From Rickettsia typhi (lineage in GTDB: Bacteria; Pseudomonadota; Alphaproteobacteria; Rickettsiales; UBA1997): DNA of 48,890 bases. Below the pieces are notes generated by a model. The model was not told the origin of the DNA. It did no database searches and saw nothing but the letters and a program-made list of their open reading frames with translations. Location: NCBI GenBank assembly GCA_945900795.1, contig CAMDJN010000005.1, positions 1 through 48,890 on the forward strand. Direction: 5' to 3'. Made by a program: the position numbers and the translations under genes. Shown here piece after piece: positions 15,937 through 24,237 of this stretch (position 1 is the stretch's first letter; each line of letters begins with the position of its first letter).

Positions 15937-17712
15937 TCATAGAATATCTTCAATCACCATCTGAACCTTCTCAACGCCCATCCAGCTATTGATATTTAAA
16001 GTGCAAATAAGATTGATATTTTTAAAGAAATTTGGACTGAGCAACATTTCTCCTAGCCCGTTAGCCATAGAGCCAAAGGCGATTGCCTGAAGAGAATTTC
16101 CAGATCCAACCAAGTTATGTGATGAAAAAATACAGCTGACATGATCTTGTTTTTGGCCGACCAAACTCGCTTTTACCTTGTACAAATCGCGTAGCAAAAA
16201 TTTTGGCTTAGGATTGCCAACGCCAAATGGCTCAAGCTTGGTTAGCTCTTTTAGCAGCTCAATGTTGACCTGGCTCACATCCAATATTGCGGTATATTTT
16301 TTTTCATTTTGTGTAGAAATTTCTGTAACTTTTTCACCCAATTTTTTGCAGAAGAATTCGTGAAGTTCAGAAATTTTTTCCGTTAATACAGAAAATCCCC
16401 CAGCCATTGCATGACCTCCGCCATCAAGCAACAAGCCATCTAAACGCGCATTTAAAATTTCTGCACCAAAATCAATTCCGGAAATCGATCGGCAAGAAGC
16501 TTTGCCCTTCTTACCTTCATCATCAATTGCAATAATTACGGTTGGCCTGTTGTATAGATCCTTTAGGCGCGAGGCGACAATACCGATCACTCCCTGATGC
16601 CAATTCTTTGAAACGGCAAAAATTACAGGATCAGTCTTTTTAAATTCTTCGATACCAGATTCTAAAGCCTTCACAGCCTCATCCAGCACTTGTACCTCGA
16701 TGTCTTTTCTTTGTTTATTAAAATTTTCCAGCTGACTCGCGATTTCCTTAACCCGCGATTCATCTTCACTCGATAGAATCGTCGCGCCAAGATCTGACTT
16801 TCCTACACGTCCTCCCGCATTGATTCTGGGACCTATTATAAAACCAAGATGATATGAGGATGGCTGCTCATTTAAACCCGCCAAATCACAAATTTCGCGC
16901 AATCCAAGATTTTTTCTTTGTCTTAAAATTTTTAGTCCCTGTGTAACGAAGGTACGATTTAAGCCTGTAAGAGGCATTACATCACAAACCGTTCCAAGAG
17001 CTACTAAATCAAGAAATGATAAAAGATTTGGTTCGGATTTATTTTTGTAAAATTCTCTTTCACGTAGGCGTTTGTTGATTGCAACGATGAATAGAAAAGT
17101 TACTCCAGCGGCGCAGAGATTTTTGTGAGGAAAGGTTTCAAGCAGAAGATTGGGGTTGATAATTGCAATGGCTTCTGGTTTTTCGACGACTCCCAAATGA
17201 TGATCAATCACGATAATTTCTAATCCAACCTTTGCAGCATCTTCGAGCGGTTTAAATGAGACTGTTCCGCAATCAACTGTGATTACAAGGTTGGTGCCGG
17301 TTTTTTTGAGATTTAGTAAAGCTTGAGAATTGGGACCATAGCCCTCAAGAATGCGATCGGGAACGTAGATTCCAACATCAACCCCGATTGCAGCAAAGAA
17401 GCGTTTTAGTAGAGCGGCACTAGTTGCGCCGTCAACATCATAATCAGCAAAAATCGTGATTTTCTTTCCACTTAACACCGCATCAATCGCATGCGTTACT
17501 GCTCTCTCCATGCCAGATAATTCAAACGGATCTGGAAGGGAAGTTTTAATTTTTGGATCTAAAAATTCTTCTATTTCATCAAGAGGAATATTTTTTGCAG
17601 CGATGATTTTGCTGAGAGATTCTGATAGTTGGAATCTCTGCCTTATTGTTTCGGCATATCTTTCATCAAACTCTTGCTGTTGCCAGTGAAAGCCGAGAAT
17701 AGATTTTTTCAT
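15937..17712 (-). CDS. recJ: Single-stranded-DNA 5'-3' exonuclease RecJ
   Basis: Degrades single-stranded DNA from the 5' end in recombination and mismatch or base-excision repair. The 591-residue chain has the DHH-family metal motifs: DYDVDGATSAAL (motif I), VDCGT, IVIDHHLG (motif III) and GTVCDVMPL, then the DHHA1 signature DGGGHAMAGGF and the C-terminal OB-fold. RINAGGRVGKSDLGA is also typical. I use the ATG at 17712; a TTG four codons upstream is less likely. It lies 42 bp downstream of rho on the same strand. Confidence 0.97.
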   Translation of the reverse strand: MKKSILGFHWQQQEFDERYAETIRQRFQLSESLSKIIAAKNIPLDEIEEFLDPKIKTSLPDPFELSGMERAVTHAIDAVLSGKKITIFADYDVDGATSAALLKRFFAAIGVDVGIYVPDRILEGYGPNSQALLNLKKTGTNLVITVDCGTVSFKPLEDAAKVGLEIIVIDHHLGVVEKPEAIAIINPNLLLETFPHKNLCAAGVTFLFIVAINKRLREREFYKNKSEPNLLSFLDLVALGTVCDVMPLTGLNRTFVTQGLKILRQRKNLGLREICDLAGLNEQPSSYHLGFIIGPRINAGGRVGKSDLGATILSSEDESRVKEIASQLENFNKQRKDIEVQVLDEAVKALESGIEEFKKTDPVIFAVSKNWHQGVIGIVASRLKDLYNRPTVIIAIDDEGKKGKASCRSISGIDFGAEILNARLDGLLLDGGGHAMAGGFSVLTEKISELHEFFCKKLGEKVTEISTQNEKKYTAILDVSQVNIELLKELTKLEPFGVGNPKPKFLLRDLYKVKASLVGQKQDHVSCIFSSHNLVGSGNSLQAIAFGSMANGLGEMLLSPNFFKNINLICTLNINSWMGVEKVQMVIEDIL

Positions 17713-17754
17713 CTGCGTACCCAACCTGATTCAGGCTCCCTGAACTATCAGTGG

Positions 17755-19350
17755 TTACGAATTCATAGATTTGAAGAACTCTTCATTGGTTTTAGTGTGA
17801 TCTGTCTTGTTCAGTAAAAATTCCATCGCTTCAATTGGACTCATCGGATTCACGATTCTACGTAACATCCAAATTTTCGATAGCGTTGCACGATCAACCA
17901 AAAGCTCTTCTTTTCTGGTACCTGATTTTGTAATATCGATGGCAGGAAAAATTCTTTTGTCAGCAATTTTGCGATCGAGAATAATTTCAGAATTACCCGT
18001 ACCCTTAAATTCTTCAAAAATCACTTCATCCATTCTTGAACCTGTATCAACAAGGGCTGTTGAAATAATAGTCAACGATCCACCTTCTTCAATATTTCTT
18101 GCAGCACCGAAAAATCTTTTTGGTTTTTGTAAAGCATTTGAATCAACGCCACCACTTAAAACCTTGCCCGAGGAAGGAATAACGGTGTTATATGCGCGCG
18201 CTAACCGCGTGATTGAATCTAGCAAAATTACCACATCTTTTTTTGCTTCGACGAGTCTGCGAGCTTTCTCAATTACCATTTCCGCGAGCTGAACGTGACG
18301 TGTTGCAGGTTCATCAAAAGTTGAGCTTACTACTTCACCCTTCACGCTACGAAGCATGTCAGTAACTTCTTCTGGGCGCTCATCAATCAACAATACCAGT
18401 AGGATGATTTCAGGATGATTCGCAGAAATCGCACGAGCGATATTTTGCATCAAAGAAGTTTTTCCAGTTCTTGGAGGAGCTACAATCAGTGCTCTTTGGC
18501 CTTTTCCTAAAGGCGCAATCATGTCGATAATTCTAGTACTGGCATCATGACCTGCCGCCTTATCTTCTTCGAGACGCAGCTTACTTTGTGGGTAAAGAGG
18601 GGTAAGGTCATCGAACAAAACACGATTGCGAATCTTGTCAGGCGCGCCGAAATTAACTTCATTTACACGAAGCAGGGCAAAATATCTTTCACCTTTTTTT
18701 GGAGCACGAATTTGGCCACGAATCGTATCACCGGTACGCAAACTAAATCTTTTAATCTGACTTGGAGAAACATAAATATCATCTGAACCGGGGAAATAAT
18801 TGGTTTCAGGCGCTCTTAAAAAACCGAATCCATCTTCTAAAACTTCCAATACACCTTCGCCGATTATAACATTTTCAGGATTTTCTTCGGAAAAATTTTT
18901 GAGTATGTGGTAGATGATGTCTTGCCTACCATAATCACCGATATTATCCAAACCATGCTCGTGAGCCACATCGATCAAGCTTTCGGCTGATTTTGATTTT
19001 AAAGATTTAAGCTCAAGAACTCTATTTTTAGCGCCCTCATTACCCTGACGCTGCTGGTCATAACCCTTATCATCATCTTCACAATCGTCTGATTGATTTC
19101 CGTTACCCATAGGATTGCCATTGGGATTGCCATTGGGATTGTTAGTCTGCGACCGATTAAAATCCTGACGTCCTTGTTGAGTAGAATTTTGATTGTAAGA
19201 ATTTTGATTCCCCACATTCTGGTCTTGTCGCCTTTCTTCCGGTAACTCTTGGTTATTACTTTCTGCAATTCGTGATGAATTTTGCTGATCTTGTAAATTA
19301 TGGTTTTGATTGTTGCTTGAACCATAGCGCAAGTGAAGAGTAGATGACAT
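17755..19350 (-). CDS. rho: Transcription termination factor Rho with Asn/Gln-rich N-terminus
   Basis: Hexameric RNA-dependent ATPase that ends transcription. Residues from about 112 to 531 are an ordinary Rho: the N-terminal helical domain ([17 protein letters not shown]), the RNA-binding OB fold ([20 protein letters not shown]), Walker [13 protein letters not shown], Walker [17 protein letters not shown], and [20 protein letters not shown] with the Q and R loops. Unusually, residues about 12-110 are a low-complexity extension very rich in Asn, Gln and Gly, with [16 protein letters not shown] and an acidic DDCEDDDKG patch. The total of 531 residues exceeds the usual 420 or so. It lies upstream of recJ. 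Confidence 0.97.
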   Translation of the reverse strand: MSSTLHLRYGSSNNQNHNLQDQQNSSRIAESNNQELPEERRQDQNVGNQNSYNQNSTQQGRQDFNRSQTNNPNGNPNGNPMGNGNQSDDCEDDDKGYDQQRQGNEGAKNRVLELKSLKSKSAESLIDVAHEHGLDNIGDYGRQDIIYHILKNFSEENPENVIIGEGVLEVLEDGFGFLRAPETNYFPGSDDIYVSPSQIKRFSLRTGDTIRGQIRAPKKGERYFALLRVNEVNFGAPDKIRNRVLFDDLTPLYPQSKLRLEEDKAAGHDASTRIIDMIAPLGKGQRALIVAPPRTGKTSLMQNIARAISANHPEIILLVLLIDERPEEVTDMLRSVKGEVVSSTFDEPATRHVQLAEMVIEKARRLVEAKKDVVILLDSITRLARAYNTVIPSSGKVLSGGVDSNALQKPKRFFGAARNIEEGGSLTIISTALVDTGSRMDEVIFEEFKGTGNSEIILDRKIADKRIFPAIDITKSGTRKEELLVDRATLSKIWMLRRIVNPMSPIEAMEFLLNKTDHTKTNEEFFKSMNS

Positions 19351-19515
19351 GTATTTTAAATTTTATTATTGCCTAAACGAGTAAATCGTTGGCTTAGAAG
19401 ACGAGTGAAATGAAGGAAGAGAGATTGAAAATATTGATGGTAATTGAAAAGTGTAGGTAAGAATCAAATAGATAAGAAACCCAAAAACATCCGACTAAAA
19501 CTTCAAACGAGGTGG

Positions 19516-19548
19516 AGGGTTGTTAAGAAGGAAAATTTTATCTGTCAA
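19516..19548 (-). promoter_or_regulatory. Possible promoter upstream of rho
   Basis: A perfect TTGACA on the minus strand (19543-19548), inside the hisI 3' end, is followed after 16-17 nt by TTAACA/TAACAA. This would leave a leader of about 165 nt before rho; such a leader fits Rho autoregulation seen in other bacteria, but the -10 is weak. The rest of 19351-19544 shows no other clear structure. Confidence 0.3.
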
Positions 19549-19853
19549 GCAACCACATTAAAAAAACAACTCGTCTTACCAGTATGACAAGCAGACCCAA
19601 TTTGCTCCACCTCAAGCAGAAGGCAATCGAGGTCACAATCGGCAATGATGGAAATCACTTTCTGTAAATTTCCGGAGGTCTCACCCTTCTTCCACAAAGA
19701 ATTTCTTGAACGTGAAAAATAGGTAGCGTAACCAGTTTCAATTGTGAGCTTTAGACTTTCTTCATTCATCCAAGCCATCATCAAAACCTTTCCGGTTTTT
19801 TTGTCCTGCGCAATCGCGGGAATCAAACCATTTAAGTCAAATTTGTAATTCAT
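19545..19853 (-). CDS. hisI: Phosphoribosyl-AMP cyclohydrolase
   Basis: Third step of histidine synthesis: opens the adenine ring of PR-AMP. A 102-residue HisI without the HisE domain. Key elements are [36 protein letters not shown], and the zinc ligands in DCDLDCLLL and [13 protein letters not shown]. No other his gene is in the window. Its ATG is only 11 bp from the divergent queD ATG, so each promoter must reach into the other gene, or the messages have almost no leader. Confidence 0.95.
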   Translation of the reverse strand: MNYKFDLNGLIPAIAQDKKTGKVLMMAWMNEESLKLTIETGYATYFSRSRNSLWKKGETSGNLQKVISIIADCDLDCLLLEVEQIGSACHTGKTSCFFNVVA

Positions 19854-19864
19854 AACTTATTTAC

Positions 19865-20284
19865 ATGATTACTTGTACTCGTCGTCTTGAATTTGACGCA
19901 GCTCACCGCATCATCGAACATGAAAGCAAATGTAAAATGCTGCATGGTCACCGCTATGTTTTAGAAGCGAGTTTTGCTGCCAAAAAATTGGATAATTTGG
20001 GAAGAATAATTGATTTCGGAGTTGCCAAACAAGTGCTTGGATCCTGGATCGATTCCAATCTTGATCACAACACGATTTTATCAATCAAGGATAAAAATCT
20101 TGGGGAAACAATTTCCAAAGAAACGGGGCAAAAAATTTATTACCTCGACTGCAATCCAACAGCCGAAAATATCGCGTATCATCTTCTAAGCAAGATCTGT
20201 CCGAAACTTTTTGCAAAACATAATGTAAAATGCGTTGGAATTAGACTTTACGAAACCCCTAATTGCTATGTTGATGCCAAATAA
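19865..20284 (+). CDS. queD: 6-carboxy-tetrahydropterin synthase (QueD/PTPS family)
   Basis: Converts dihydroneopterin triphosphate to 6-carboxy-tetrahydropterin in the queuosine/preQ0 pathway. At 139 residues it has the zinc histidines in FDAAHRI and MLHGHRY, the catalytic Cys in ESKCKMLHGH, and the Asp-His of LDHNTIL. The related 6-pyruvoyl-tetrahydropterin synthase has the same fold; in bacteria QueD is the likelier role. queC, queE and queF are not in the window. Its 3' end overlaps ybgC by 17 bp. Confidence 0.9.
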   Translation: MITCTRRLEFDAAHRIIEHESKCKMLHGHRYVLEASFAAKKLDNLGRIIDFGVAKQVLGSWIDSNLDHNTILSIKDKNLGETISKETGQKIYYLDCNPTAENIAYHLLSKICPKLFAKHNVKCVGIRLYETPNCYVDAK

Positions 20285-20675
20285 TTTTTCTGCTCAATAT
20301 CGCATCTACTACGAGGATACAGATGCAGGAGGCGTGGTTTATTACGCTAATTATTTAAAATTTTTTGAACGTGCCCGCACTGATTTTCTGCGCTCTCTTG
20401 GATTAATTCAGAACGAACTTGCAACAAGAGAAAATTTGGTTTTTGTTGTTAGAAAATGTGAGATTGAATATCTCTCGCCAGCAAGATTGGATGATTCAAT
20501 CATCGTTTCGGTTGAAATAAAAAACATTTCTGCCGCGTCACTATTGATGTACCAAGAAATCAAAGAATCAGAAAAATTATTATCACGGCTCCACGTGGAA
20601 ATTGTTTGTGTTTCAGCAGATAATTTTAAACCAAAAAAATTGCCGGAATATCTAAAGACAACGTTACAAAGCTAA
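20268..20675 (+). CDS. ybgC: YbgC-type acyl-CoA thioesterase (hotdog fold)
   Basis: A 135-residue 4HBT hotdog thioesterase, linked in many proteobacteria to the Tol-Pal envelope system and acting on short acyl-CoA or acyl-ACP. The catalytic region is [20 protein letters not shown], with the Asp of DTDAGG. Starts at 20268 (ATG) or 20274 (ATG) are both possible; a TTG at 20235 is unlikely. It overlaps queD, and its TAA shares one base with the lepA ATG. tol-pal genes are not present here, unlike the common ybgC-tolQRAB order. Confidence 0.9.
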   Translation: MLMPNNFSAQYRIYYEDTDAGGVVYYANYLKFFERARTDFLRSLGLIQNELATRENLVFVVRKCEIEYLSPARLDDSIIVSVEIKNISAASLLMYQEIKESEKLLSRLHVEIVCVSADNFKPKKLPEYLKTTLQS

Positions 20676-22507
20676 TGACTACCCCTCTCTCATACATCCG
20701 CAATTTCTCCATAGTCGCTCACATTGACCATGGCAAATCAACGCTTTCAGATCGCTTAATTCAAGAATGTGGAGCGGTTGCAGATCGCGACATGACAGCG
20801 CAAATTCTCGATTCAATGGATATCGAAAAAGAACGCGGAATTACGATTAAGGCACAAACCGTAAGACTCTCTTATGAGGCTGATGACGGAAAAACTTATA
20901 TGCTGAATTTGATGGATACCCCTGGTCACGTCGATTTTGGTTATGAAGTCAGTCGTTGCCTTGCCGCATGTGAAGGTTCGATTTTAGTAGTTGATTCATC
21001 ACAAGGTGTGGAAGCCCAAACCCTTGCCAATGTTTATCAGGCAATAGACAATAATCACGAGATCGTTCCTGTATTAAATAAAATCGATCTTCCCGCTTCT
21101 GATCCGGAATCGGTTAGAAAACAAATTGAAGAGGTAATAGGAATTGACGCTTCCGAGGCTATTTTAGTGTCCGCAAAAACTGGGGTCGGAATTCACGAAA
21201 CTCTTGAGGCGGTTGTAAAAAAACTTCCCGCTCCAAAAGGAAATCCTGATGGTGATTTTAAAGCGCTTTTGATTGATAGTTGGTATGATGCTTACCTTGG
21301 CGTAATAGTGCTGGTGCGGGTAATTGACGGTTCAATTAAGAAAGGTCAAAAAATAAAAATGATGGCTGCAAATGCAGTTTATCAGGTTGATTCGGTTGGA
21401 TTTTTTACTCCAAAGAAAAATTTTTGTGATGATTTAAAAGCTGGAGAAGTAGGGTTCATCAATGCCGCGATCAAGCAAGTTTCCGATTGTAGAGTTGGTG
21501 ACACAATTGTTTTGGCAAGTAACGATACCGCTTCCCCCTTACCAGGCTTCAAACAAAACCAACCCGTGGTTTTTTGCGGTATTTATCCTATTGATGCTTC
21601 CGACTTCGAGAAATTCCGCGATGCCTTGGCAAAACTTAATCTCAATGATGCAAGTTTTGAGTATGAAGCGGAGACTTCTACAGCGTTAGGTTATGGCTTC
21701 CGCTGCGGCTTCCTCGGCCTTCTTCATCTAGAAATTATTCAAGAAAGACTTGAGCGCGAATTTGATTTAGATCTTATAACAACTGCCCCATCGGTTATTT
21801 ACCGCATACATACACAAAAAGCGAAAAGCCTTACAGATGACCAAAAAGAAGCTGCCATTTTACTCGTCCACTCTCCCGCCGAAATGCCGGATCCGACTCA
21901 AATTGATTTCATGGAAGAGCCTTGGATCAAGGCTACCATCATGACTCCGGACGAATATCTCGGATCGGTTCTTGACCTCTGTACACGCAAGCGTGGCATA
22001 CAAAAAGAGCTGACTTATGTTGGTGCGCGCGCCATGTTAATTTACCGATTACCGCTCAACGAAATCGTTTACGATTTTTACGATCGCCTCAAATCCTGCT
22101 CACGCGGCTATGCCAGCTTTGATTGGCAGATGGATGGTTACGAAGAAAGTCAATTGGTAAAACTTTCTATTTTAGTTAATGCTGAGCCGGTTGACGCGCT
22201 TTCAATCATTACTCACAAACTTAGAGCGGAATTTAGAGGAAGGGCGATTTGTACAAAATTGAAAGAACTTATTCCGAAACAAATGTTTAACATTGCAATT
22301 CAAGCGGCAATCGGCGGAAAAATTGTTGCACGTGAAACAGTGACTGCAATGAGGAAGGATGTAACTGCAAAATGCTACGGAGGCGATATTTCCCGCAAAA
22401 GAAAATTGCTCGACAAACAGAAGAAGGGGAAGAAAAAAATGCGTGAAATCGGCAATGTAGAAATTCCTCAAAGCGCGTTTCTGGCAGCTTTAAAGTTGGA
22501 TGAATAG
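20675..22507 (+). CDS. lepA: Elongation factor 4 (LepA)
   Basis: Ribosome-bound GTPase of translation. The 610-residue length is standard. G1 is [11 protein letters not shown]2 lies in [12 protein letters not shown]3 is [12 protein letters not shown]4 is NKIDLP and G5 is VSAKTG; the LepA-specific C-terminal domain is intact ([20 protein letters not shown]). It is translationally joined to ybgC (1-bp overlap) and overlaps cysT by 8 bp. Confidence 0.98.
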   Translation: MTTPLSYIRNFSIVAHIDHGKSTLSDRLIQECGAVADRDMTAQILDSMDIEKERGITIKAQTVRLSYEADDGKTYMLNLMDTPGHVDFGYEVSRCLAACEGSILVVDSSQGVEAQTLANVYQAIDNNHEIVPVLNKIDLPASDPESVRKQIEEVIGIDASEAILVSAKTGVGIHETLEAVVKKLPAPKGNPDGDFKALLIDSWYDAYLGVIVLVRVIDGSIKKGQKIKMMAANAVYQVDSVGFFTPKKNFCDDLKAGEVGFINAAIKQVSDCRVGDTIVLASNDTASPLPGFKQNQPVVFCGIYPIDASDFEKFRDALAKLNLNDASFEYEAETSTALGYGFRCGFLGLLHLEIIQERLEREFDLDLITTAPSVIYRIHTQKAKSLTDDQKEAAILLVHSPAEMPDPTQIDFMEEPWIKATIMTPDEYLGSVLDLCTRKRGIQKELTYVGARAMLIYRLPLNEIVYDFYDRLKSCSRGYASFDWQMDGYEESQLVKLSILVNAEPVDALSIITHKLRAEFRGRAICTKLKELIPKQMFNIAIQAAIGGKIVARETVTAMRKDVTAKCYGGDISRKRKLLDKQKKGKKKMREIGNVEIPQSAFLAALKLDE

Positions 22508-23339
22508 TGGAATGATAAATTTCAAAACCCCAAGCGCGCTCCCAGGATTTAAGCTAGCACTCGGCTTCACAATTTTTTATCTTAGCCTGATAGTCATCAT
22601 TCCCCTGTCCGGACTATTCTTTGCTACTTCCAAACTTAGCTTATCAGAATTTTTTAGAATCGCGACCGATGCTAGGCTTCTTCATGCCTACAAAATAAGC
22701 TTTGGATGCGCATTCATCGCTGCATTGTTAAACGCAATTTTTGGTACGATTTTATGTTGGGTTTTGGTGCGTTACAATTTTTGGGGGAAAAAAATTCTTG
22801 ATGCGATTGTTGATTTACCATTCGCGCTTCCAACCGCAGTTGCAGGAATTGCGCTTGCTGCGCTTTACAGCCCAAATGGTTGGATCGGGAGATACTTTGA
22901 AAATTACGGAATTAAAATCGCCTTCACACCAATCGGAATCATAATCGCCCTTACATTCATTGGCCTACCTTTTGTGGTTAGAACTCTACAACCAGTTCTT
23001 GAAGATTTAGAAAAAGAAGTAGAAGAAGCCGCAACCAGCTTAGGTGCAAGCCGCTTTCAAATTTTTACCAGAATCATCATTCCGTACATTCTTCCCGCAT
23101 TGCTTACTGGATTTTCTATGGCCTTCGTCCGCGCCCTCGGAGAATATGGCTCAATAATTTTTATTGCCGGCAACATGCCTTTTGTCTCAGAAATGGTGCC
23201 GCTTCTGATCATGATCAAACTCGAACAATATGACTATTCCGGCGCCACTGCAATTGCAGTTGTGATGTTAGTAATTTCGTTTCTTTCCTTGCTGCTAATT
23301 AATTTTCTACAGCGGTGGAATCGGGCTAGATCGTGCTAG
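22500..23339 (+). CDS. cysT: Sulfate/thiosulfate-type ABC transporter permease
   Basis: A 279-residue inner-membrane permease of the CysT/ModB group with about six helices. The EAA loop that contacts the ATPase is [20 protein letters not shown], and the N-terminal [19 protein letters not shown] is typical of CysT. The usual partners cysW, cysA and a binding protein do not follow; the next feature is a tRNA. The start at 22500 overlaps lepA by 8 bp, with ATG 22512 as an alternative. The substrate (sulfate, thiosulfate, molybdate or other) is not certain. Confidence 0.85.
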   Translation: MNSGMINFKTPSALPGFKLALGFTIFYLSLIVIIPLSGLFFATSKLSLSEFFRIATDARLLHAYKISFGCAFIAALLNAIFGTILCWVLVRYNFWGKKILDAIVDLPFALPTAVAGIALAALYSPNGWIGRYFENYGIKIAFTPIGIIIALTFIGLPFVVRTLQPVLEDLEKEVEEAATSLGASRFQIFTRIIIPYILPALLTGFSMAFVRALGEYGSIIFIAGNMPFVSEMVPLLIMIKLEQYDYSGATAIAVVMLVISFLSLLLINFLQRWNRARSC

Positions 23340-23491
23340 AGCGTGTTTAGTTTTAGAACTTACAAAATGGGCGTGCTAACCAAGCAATCCTCATTTTTAA
23401 CCTCCCGATTCCCTATCCCAAAAATTTTTCCGTTGTTTTCTTGAATTAGCTCAGGAAATTCCGCGCCTTGCTACTTTTTCGGAAGTAGTTT

Positions 23492-23565
23492 TGGGACGTA
23501 GCCAAGCGGTAAGGCAGCGGTTTTTGGTACCGCCATCGTAGGTTCGAATCCTCCCGTCCCAACCA
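23492..23565 (+). tRNA. tRNA-Gln (anticodon TTG)
   Basis: The acceptor stem TGGGACG pairs with CGTCCCA; the anticodon stem GCGGT/ACCGC holds the loop TTTTGGT, giving anticodon TTG for CAA. The T arm carries GGTTCGAATCC. The CCA end is encoded (23563-23565). The first base is T pairing with A72, as is usual for tRNA-Gln. Upstream, 23340-23491 shows nothing else. Confidence 0.96.
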
Positions 23566-23641
23566 ACTCTTGAGTCATTTAGAAACCTGCTTACAAGCAT
23601 GTTTTTATGTGGCTCCAATTTATTTTTTTAATTTATTTTCC

Positions 23642-24043
23642 ATGACAGACGACTACAACAATAACTACAACAGAGATCGTAACAATAGTTACAAGCCAAG
23701 AGAAGGCGGTTACAATAAAAGCTACGGCGGCGGCGGTGGTGGCAATAATAACCAAGTTGATAGCAGCAAGACTCAGCTCTTTATCGCAAAGGGAAGGAAT
23801 GATGGTATGGATCCAAGATCACTAGTCGCATTTATTTCGAGCGAAGCAAACATCTCTTCAAGCCTAATCAGCAGTGTGAAGGTTTTGGACGCATTCTCAT
23901 TTTTTGCAGTTCCAAATGAAGATGCTGGAGCACTTCTTGATCTTTTCCAACAAAAGGCCGGCGAAGGCAGACCTCTAGTTTCAAAAGCAAGAAGAAAGAA
24001 GAGTGACGGCGGCGGCGGTTTTAACAGCGACGACGACTTTTAG
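23642..24043 (+). CDS. Stand-alone DbpA-type RNA-binding domain protein
   Basis: A 133-residue protein. The first 40 residues are Asn/Tyr/Arg/Gly-rich (NNNYNRDRNNSY, then GGGGGG) and should be disordered. Residues about 44-118 match the RNA-recognition domain at the C-terminus of DbpA/DeaD helicases: TQLFIAKGRNDGMDPRSLVA, ISSVKVLDAFSFFAVPNEDA and RPLVSKARRKK. The end is GGGGFNSDDDF. No helicase domain precedes it. I use ATG 23642; the longer frame from 23570 runs into the tRNA spacer. A strong terminator follows. It is probably an RNA chaperone or ribosome-assembly factor; this is inferred. Confidence 0.82.
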   Translation: MTDDYNNNYNRDRNNSYKPREGGYNKSYGGGGGGNNNQVDSSKTQLFIAKGRNDGMDPRSLVAFISSEANISSSLISSVKVLDAFSFFAVPNEDAGALLDLFQQKAGEGRPLVSKARRKKSDGGGGFNSDDDF

Positions 24044-24068
24044 TTTTTTGCTAATCTTTAGTTAGACG

Positions 24069-24104
24069 AAAAGCCCCATAACAAAAACTGTTATGGGGCT
24101 TTTT
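24069..24104 (+). terminator. Intrinsic terminator behind the DbpA-like gene
   Basis: A perfect stem, AAAAGCCCCATAACA with TGTTATGGGGCTTTT (24069-24083 / 24089-24103), a loop of AAAAC and a T run. The A/T-flanked stem could also work weakly in the other direction. Confidence 0.95.
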
Positions 24105-24162
24105 GTTTACTTACACACGAGTGACGCCCCGCCTTGTGGGGACCCCAATGCCAGAGCGGAAT

Positions 24163-24179
24163 ATTTTTAGAGGTTCCCT
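24163..24179. repeat. Single end of the AGGGAACCTC repeat family
   Basis: ATTTTTAGAGGTTCCCT, identical to the right end of the 3612-3659 copy, stands alone here between the terminator and polA. It looks like a remnant. Confidence 0.55.
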
Positions 24180-24237
24180 CAAGTTTTAATTAGCTCTGGT
24201 ATATCCACTCTCAACCCTTATCTGCAAACCCCCAACC

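Noticed and set aside
18999..19325. CRISPR-like or tandem-repeat array in the rho 5' region
   Set aside because: The repeats are short NPNG codons of a low-complexity protein segment; there are no spacers.
23570..23641. Upstream extension of the DbpA-like protein
   Set aside because: The extra 24 residues start at the tRNA 3' flank and are unlike the low-complexity arm; ATG 23642 is a better start.
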